The notes below the pieces were generated by a model that had not been told where the DNA came from, did not search any database, and worked only from the letters and a program-made list of their open reading frames with translations. The translations under genes and the position numbers were made by a program. Shown here piece by piece: positions 57,901-64,000 of a stretch of DNA of 64,000 bases. Every line of letters starts with the position of its first letter. The stretch's first letter is position 1. Source of the DNA: Polydactylus sextarius (Eukaryota; Chordata; Actinopteri; Polynemidae); contig CM028927.1 in the NCBI GenBank assembly GCA_016801845.1, positions 8,704,501 to 8,768,500 on the forward strand, read 5' to 3'.

Positions 57901-60900
57901 TTCTGTCAAATGTAGTTTGTAATTTATTCAGGCAAAGTTCTGGTACAGATGCTCGTGTTCATACATTAAAACACTGAGACTGCACATTTATCTTACTGTC
58001 AATGCAGTAAGTAGGAAATCACACCACTTGAAACCACTGATACACCAATTTGAAATCTGTTAAGTAAATAAAAAGAGCAATGAAACAAAAAGTATTTGAC
58101 AACAGAACAATCCCGACTGTGTTATGGTTACTGCTGAGAAATGTTGCTTTAGTGTAAGAGAAAAAAAGCAGACATAGATTTATATTTGGTAAAAACACTT
58201 TTCTTTCTTTCACGTTTCTTTCTGGGAATGATTTATACCACAGTCCAAACACAATTAGCCTAGCTTAGCATGAAATCTGAACAGGTAGCAAAAACAGGTT
58301 CAAAAACACACTTACCAGCAGCTCCAAAACTCACTGATTCCACATAAAACCCTTTAAAACCCCAACATTTTCCATTTCTGTTTATGTTTGGAGTTATCGT
58401 GTGTTAACTAGTGAGTTTTGGAGTTGCTGTTGGAGTCAGAGCTGTTTCCCTTCTTTCTTCCAGTCTTTATGTTAAGTAAAACTGATCGACTCCAGGCCTG
58501 GGCTTCATAGTGAAGTGACAGACATGAGAGTGGTATTGATCTTCTCATCTGACTCTTGGCAGGAAGGCAAACGAGAGCACTCCAAAATGATGAACAATTC
58601 CTTGAGGCGATTCTTTAAATGAAAACAGGGTTTGTTGAAACATGTATTATTTCTTAAGAAAGAGTCGGATACTTTTGGAACCAGAGCCACCAGTTGTATT
58701 GGGTTTAGTGTAGTAACATTTAAATCACTGTTAAAGTGTTGTCAACGGGTGATGGTGGTGTTTTGAAGGTTGTACCTGTACGGTTGTGGTTAGCGGTGGG
58801 CGGGTCGTTCTCTCTGTCGGCATCGCCTGAGTGGCTGTTGTCATTGGGGCTTTGGGCCTGAAGGTGATCTTCGGTCTGACGGTGGTGGTGGTGGTGGTAG
58901 TGATGGTGGTGGGAGCGGCTGTCGTGGCTTCCGGTGTTGTCTCTACTGTCGTGGGTGTGTCTTCTTCTGTGGTGGCTTCCACATCGACATCTGGGGAATA
59001 CATGGTGGGCTCAGGTGAGAAATAGACGTCTTCTTCTTCTTCTTCTGTGGTGCTCAGGTCATCCGAAGCAGCAGAGGGCGCCGCACTTTCCACGGGGCTG
59101 GTTGCAGGGTTGGTGGTCACCACGGGGGACTTGGGGGCGGTGGTGGTCTGGGCGGCGGCAGCGGCCCTGATTCTCTCCAGCTCTCTCTCTCTTTCAAGCT
59201 CGCGCTGTCTCTGCCTCTCTCTCTCTTTCTCCAGCTCTCTCTCACGTTCCCTCTCTCGCTCACGCTCTCTCTCCCTCTCCCTCTCTCTCTCCATCTCTCT
59301 CACCCGTTCCCTCTCTCTTTCCCTCTCTCTCTCCCGCTCCAGCTGTCTCTCTCTCTCCTTCTCCAGTTCCCTCTGCCTCTCTCTCTCCAGCTCCCTGTCT
59401 CTCTCCTTCTCCAGTTCTCTCTCCCAGAATATACCGCTCTCTCCGTCAGCCTCAGTGGGCTGCGGGGTCACGGCAGGGTCCTCGGGGTTGGGGCTGGGCT
59501 CGGCCGCAGGTGAGGCGGAGGGGGCGGGGCTTGTGGCTTGGGTGGTGGAGAGGAGGAGGGGCTCCTCTGTGGTGAAGGACACGCCTACTGATGTTGGCTT
59601 CATGCTGATCTCAGGAACTAAGGGAGAAGAAGAGATTGAAAATGATTTAATTAAGCAACAGTGCGTGAAGCAGTCACAGATAACAGCCCCTCAAAAATTG
59701 GTTGTTTCATTTCCCATAATGCACTCTGATTTTAATCTGGTTTTCTCTTATACATTTCAGGTTAATCAAAGCCACAAACCAAGATAACCTCGTCATAAAC
59801 TGACTTTTTCTGTGTGGAATAAAGAAACAACACAGTGTGATCACACATTTGATGTGATCACAAATGTCAATAAAACCAGCGACACATACACAGCTGTGTT
59901 TGTTTTGGCAAATGACTTCTGGTATCATAAAGCAGCGATTTCATTGACGACTCAGCGCGGCAATCAGAGATGCAATCAAATTGCCATTTTCTGCTCATTT
60001 AGTAGTCTGACAGCAGAAACAGGAAAAAAAACAACTGTAAGCGGGAATAACAGCAGTGAATTGTGAGTTCAGCTGTATTAAAACATGGAGAGGGAGGGTT
60101 TAACAAACCGAGGCTTCACTGTCTGACTGTCTCTTTCCTGACCAAAAGAGAATAGAGGAGATAATAGTGCTGAGTGATTCATCTTCTCCTTAAATCTCAT
60201 AATAGTATTATACCTCCTTTCATTTTGTTATAGAAGTGAAGCTCCCGGGGTTGAAAGAGAAACAAATTGAATTTACAGGCACAAAGACATGAAAGCTGAC
60301 AGAGGTGCTGGAGAGGATATCGAAATATGGACTCGAACAATGCAGCTACTGTTAAACATATCGGATGGCACAAAAAACGCCACATCCTGGAGCTGCAGCA
60401 GCTTTCAGTGCACATCCAGTCTGTTGAAAATGAGTCTTTTCTTTGGAATCGGACGGCTCCGTATCACGGCTTGCGATAAAGCAATTTGCCGGGCCGCTGT
60501 TTCAACCACAGGGGTGCCTCTGCTGCACTCTCTCTGCTCTGAATTGTAATTTATTTTGAGTGTGCTCGCTGGTAGCTGGTAGCGCAGTGCCTGAACCGAG
60601 GGCAGCCCTCAATGAGTCATGCTTAATAAGGAGATCTGTGCTCAAGCTTCCACGGCCAGATCAGAAAATCAGCCTGAATTACACCAACGTGATTTACCTT
60701 AAGTAGATAATTTTGTGCACACAGACACAGCCAGCGTGCTCAGACGCAGACATGCGCTCGCAGATAGATGCGCACAACTAACTGCTGGTATGCGTGTGAT
60801 CATCTAATCTGTGAGGACGGTAATCTGATTATGGCAAATAAGATCTGGGGGAATCCAGCCTCAGTTACTTCTTGTTTGCAAGGGTGTGTCTGTGTTTAAT

Positions 60901-61139
60901 ATTGCTCTCAATATATCTGCATCATAACCTGTCTGTCAAGCCAAATGGCGTGTCTGAATTGTGTGACTTGTATCTATATGGGTGTGTGTGTGAGAGAGTC
61001 TGAGTCTGGTGAATAGAGCGACCATGACTGAAGGACAAGGAAGGGGGTGGGAGGTCTTCAGGGTCAGCAGATTGAAACCCAGCAGCTGTCGAGTTTGAAA
61101 GAAGCAGGTTGTGAATGTGTAACCTCACACAGAGAATGA

Positions 61140-61186
<47 letters not shown>

Positions 61187-61291
61187 ACACTTACAGCCAG
61201 AGCCAGAGCCGGAGTACATGTCCTCGTCGTCGTAGAAATCGTCTCTCGTTGAGCCTTCATCGTCGACAGGCGGCGACCACTTCTTCTGTCC
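54999..61291 (-). CDS. sdc3: Syndecan-3 (5' signal-peptide exon not seen)
   Basis: Transmembrane heparan-sulphate proteoglycan, co-receptor for growth factors and matrix. Exons (descending): 61195-61291, 58776-59617, 57207-57399, cassette 56756-56809, 54999-55165. The first seen exon carries FYDDEDMYSGSGSG, the clustered Ser-Gly glycosaminoglycan sites next to acidic residues. The 842-bp exon encodes a Thr/Ser/Pro-rich mucin-like ectodomain interrupted by a long Glu-Arg repeat. The third encodes GSSAAQLPQK then ILERKEVLI, the membrane-proximal region. The last exon encodes the transmembrane helix, YRMKKKDEGSY (C1), the TLEEPKQATVTYQKPDK variable region that marks syndecan-3, and the terminal PDZ ligand EEFYA. 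The first exon enters in phase 0, so a signal-peptide exon lies upstream, probably beyond the window because syndecan first introns are long. Confidence 0.93.
55905..56340. mobile_element. Common teleost interspersed repeat
   Basis: Word order (AACTATTGGATGGATGG, ACCAAATACCTGCAAAACTAA, GTGAACACGGTAAACA, TAGCATTTAGCTCAAAGCAC, TACTTAGTCTGTT) reproduces a repeat I recognise as very abundant in percomorph genomes. It lies in the sdc3 intron between the cassette exon and the last exon. A CTG/CTA microsatellite has expanded inside it. The transposon class is not certain. Confidence 0.65.
56256..56301. repeat. CTG/CTA compound trinucleotide microsatellite
   Basis: About 15 trinucleotide units mixing CTG (GCT) and CTA, nested in the interspersed repeat at 55905-56340. 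Confidence 0.9.
56756..56809 (-). CDS. sdc3: Candidate 54-bp cassette exon encoding a duplicate transmembrane half
   Basis: Minus-strand segment with a long CT-rich tract and CTTCAG acceptor and an ATCG|GTAAAG donor. It enters and leaves in phase 1, exactly as its neighbours require, and encodes AVLIGGLLAVVFADFLVI. This aligns without gaps to the start of the normal transmembrane exon (AVIVGGVVGALFAAFLVM), so it looks like a partial duplicate of that exon. Because the length is divisible by three, inclusion keeps the frame and gives two hydrophobic segments in tandem. An Asp in the middle of the copy is unusual for a membrane helix. Skipping gives the normal syndecan. It could be an alternative exon or a decaying duplicate; frame, phase and splice sites all being intact favours use. 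Confidence 0.7.
58317..58428. repeat. Inverted repeat / fold-back element in an sdc3 intron
   Basis: AGCAGCTCCAAAACTCACT (58317-58335) is matched by its reverse complement at 58410-58428 with one mismatch in 19. Looser complementarity extends outward on both sides (about 58255-58480), including TTAGCATGAAATCTG against CAGTCTTTATGTTAA. The words resemble a repeat frequent in fish genomes, here in a palindromic arrangement. Confidence 0.65.
59165..59428 (-). repeat. sdc3: In-frame purine (GA-rich) repeat encoding a Glu-Arg array in syndecan-3
   Basis: The minus strand is almost pure purine (GAGCGAGAGAGG-type units) and encodes about 88 residues built of ER, RE, LEKER and QRE units without a stop. 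It begins just after SGIFW and ends at RIRAAAA. The repeat lies wholly inside the 842-bp ectodomain exon. Confidence 0.9.
61140..61180. repeat. (CA)n microsatellite beside an sdc3 splice donor
   Basis: Perfect CA run of about 20 units, ending about 14 bases from the donor of exon 61195-61291. Confidence 0.95.
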
Positions 61292-64000
61292 CTGTTAACA
61301 GAGAGACGACAGAGATTAGAGCGATTCATCGTGGACGACTGAGCTGTTCATCATTTGATCTGAAAGACAAACCACTTTGGCAGATTACATGCACAAACAC
61401 ACACACACACACACACAACTGTCTGAGGGTGGGGGTGGGGTCATGGTGAGGGTGGGGTGCAATATTGTGGATGGGATAACATCTGTTGGTCTGCGACTCT
61501 ATGGAAGAGCACAGCAGATGCGTCGATCTAAAGCAAGGGTTTTGTCAGAGGAACATCAAAGCTTTAAAGGAGTCAGTGGAAAGTGGAAAGTGATGCTCAG
61601 ACTATAAAAGAGTTCATGTTTCAACTCTGGCTTGAACTCAGATCTCTCCTATAGTTAACTATTTTGTAAGTTATTAATTTTACAAGAATATAAAAAAAAA
61701 AAAAATTGGTCACTGAATAAAAAGCGAGGGAATCCTCAACATCATCAGTATTCATCCTGAGGGAAATGTGAATGTCTTTGTGGCTTTGTTATCCATGAAG
61801 CCATGACAATAATGAGCCCAACAATACCCAACACAATGTCATTAAATGCCTTCTATTGTCCCACCAAGAGCCTAAAAATCCAGAAATATCAGTTTACAAA
61901 AAATGTAAAATCCTGAAAACGTGAGAATCCTGGAAATGTCAACATTTTCCTTGATAAATAGCTTAAATGATTTATCTGTCTATTTGAAATGTCATGGTCT
62001 CTTTTAAATGCCGACTGCTGTACATTTGACTTTTACAGCTGCACTCTGAAGCTTCTCTCTGTAACTGGATCATTTCACAGCATCCTCCCCGCTCATCACC
62101 ACACCTTAATCCTGGGCCTATTTCATGTTCATTTGTGAAAGGAAAGCGCAACCCTGGACGGTGACCTCTGTCGGGGTCAGGTAGGAGAGATTAGTTGTGG
62201 ATCATTCGGGGGGTTCAGGCCTCTGAAGTGAACGACCTCGAGCCTCCGGCCACTTTGGAGGCTGATCCCTCCTCTCGCTTATTCATCTCTCCCTCTTTCT
62301 CTTGACCTCAATCCCACACCGCTGTCGTTTGTAAACACGAACTTTTAGCACTCTGAGGCTCTTTCATCACACAAGGTCAACACTGATAATACCATTATCA
62401 AATGTACCATGCACTTAAGAGACATCACCCATCCTGTTACACAATGATGTTTTAAACTACAAGACACATCTCGGTTTGTTTCAGGATGTGTTTAAAATTA
62501 CTGTAACTGCGCTTACACATGCTATGAAGAATATTCCCATTCAAACTCACACAGTCACTATATTCTACTATATAAACACATATAGCAAAAACACCACACA
62601 CTGTATACACATCTTGAAATATGCTATGTTAAATGTCAAGAACTGATTTCACTTCTACTCTATTCTATCTATACGTCACATGTGGAAAGATCAGCATGTG
62701 CAACATGAAACAGTGTTAAAGATTAAACTTCTAAACCTTAGAGTTATCATATTATTATATATACAGTATATTATATCATATTAATACAAAGGATTACATT
62801 ACTGTAATGGGGTATTACCCATGGTCAGTACATTTAATTTTGGCACTTAAAAGCAATTTATTGGTCGATTTGAGCCGATTTCAGACAAATTGGTAGCTGG
62901 ACATTTTATACTTTACTATTCTATTAGTTATGCTTGTTCAATTGGTCGTTTCATATATGAGCCTATCCTTTATTGTTTTTTATTTTTATCATTATTTTCT
63001 AAAAACATTTCCCAGATTCTTACTGCAGTGTACTGCAGTAAATAAAACGTTATTTATTGTAAAACTGCCTCCAACTGCTACATATCTTGAAAACAAATTT
63101 TGAATCTGAGGGATCATGTTTATATTTTGTATTTGAGGGATACAAAAAATGTATATTTATGTTACAAAGCAAATATAAAATGATCTATATCAGCATCGGC
63201 CCAAAAAAATCCCATATACGTCAGGCTTTACTGTTAATACATGTACTGGACATGTATTATATAAATGATTTACGCCAGCTTCTTGAGTGAAAACAGCTGC
63301 GTTGCATCTGGGAGTCGCACTGATAAGAGCAGCAAGTCAGAAAAGTTAAAGTTGCGTGCCAGAAAAGCAAAACAAAGAACCGAAAAGTGGCTCAAACATC
63401 TTGCAGAGCTGAAGGTTCATCACCAGACGCAAATCATTTTACATTCAAGCAATGTGTTGTTAAATGTAACAATGTTGTTTAGAGTAGCCTTAAGGACATT
63501 TTGTTGATAATATAATAATTAATACTTATAATTGTACTTTTGAGTTTTGACTGCAGAACTTATCTATGTACATTAACTGTGTGCTGTTATTGCTTTTCCT
63601 TCGGTGAAGGAGCTGAATCCAGAGTTTAAAATAAAAAGTAAAAAAAACAAAACAAAGGTTTGAGTTTTGCTGCAGGTACTGGAAAACAGTCAATCCACTG
63701 CTGAAAATGTGACCAAAGCAAACTTATCTCCTCAGCAATCTTAAGCCCATCCTGAGGCCCTGCAGAGCTGCATATTTACTGGCCTGTGTGATGCTAATTG
63801 TACACACATACACACACACAGAAGCACAAACTCCTCCCCGGCTCCAGACAGAGGAAACCTGATGCCTTTAAAAGCCAATAAAAGCATAATGGAACGTAGA
63901 AACCTGAGCATCTCAGTCCATCACATCTCAGCGTGAGGTGGAGCTGAAACGCTATATGTACCTCCTGAAAATGGAATTGACTTGGAGTTGTTTGGAGCTC
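61292..64000. other. Presumed first intron of sdc3, to the window edge
   Basis: No signal-peptide-like exon with a phase-0 donor was found. It holds short CA runs near 61398-61418, AT-rich DNA at 62400-63600 and scattered short frames without family resemblance. Confidence 0.5.

Noticed and set aside
59047..59787. Long plus-strand open frame of 246 codons rich in Ser-Leu repeats
   Set aside because: It is the antisense shadow of the purine repeat in the sdc3 ectodomain exon; the minus frame has splice sites, phase and syndecan context.
1..64000. CRISPR arrays, bacterial operons, phage or endogenous viral genes
   Set aside because: No regularly spaced direct repeats, ribosome-binding-site gene chains, or gag/pol/env-type frames were recognised; the DNA is ordinary fish nuclear sequence.

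Overview
This window is vertebrate nuclear DNA, almost certainly from a spiny-rayed teleost fish. The genes have many short exons with GT-AG introns. The intergenic DNA is full of CA/GT microsatellites, poly(A)/(T) tracts and interspersed repeats that I recognise as common in teleosts. The reconstructed proteins are vertebrate-specific families.

I rebuilt five protein-coding genes exon by exon, and all lie on the minus strand. From left to right they are: a Src-family tyrosine kinase of the Yrk/Fgr type (about 4.0-19.4 kb), a sestrin best called sesn2 (20.3-27.4 kb), matrilin-1 (29.1-33.9 kb), the ovary homeobox gene nobox (39.4-49.0 kb) and syndecan-3 (52.1 kb to beyond the right edge; the signal-peptide exon is not seen). 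A CpG-rich block at 2.8-3.5 kb looks like the first exon of a sixth minus-strand gene running off the left edge. Human AHDC1 lies at the equivalent place next to FGR, so that is the leading guess. Yrk/Fgr, sesn2, matn1 and sdc3 correspond to the human 1p35 block; nobox sits where I would have looked for LAPTM5. The genes act in unrelated processes (membrane signalling, leucine/stress sensing, cartilage matrix, oocyte transcription, heparan-sulphate proteoglycan), so the cluster is conserved synteny, not a functional operon.

The most interesting observations are as follows. (1) The kinase gene carries two intact, phase-compatible alternative exons at the SH2-kinase linker, 165 and 156 bp, homologous to FYN exons 7A and 7B. 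(2) Syndecan-3 has a 54-bp symmetric exon at 56756-56809 encoding a second, diverged copy of the first 18 residues of the transmembrane segment. (3) The syndecan-3 ectodomain contains a roughly 88-residue Glu-Arg repeat, grown from a purine microsatellite, that should form a rigid single alpha-helix. (4) Matrilin-1 keeps an AT-AC (U12-type) last intron with matching splice and branch signals. (5) The sestrin has substitutions in the segment that forms the leucine pocket in human SESN2.

The rest is introns, UTRs and intergenic DNA with microsatellites and degraded transposon fragments, including an antisense LINE fossil in the last nobox intron. I saw no tRNA, rRNA, CRISPR or prokaryotic feature. 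Exon boundaries were set by reading frame, splice signals and phase continuity. Family comparisons are from memory, without database searches.
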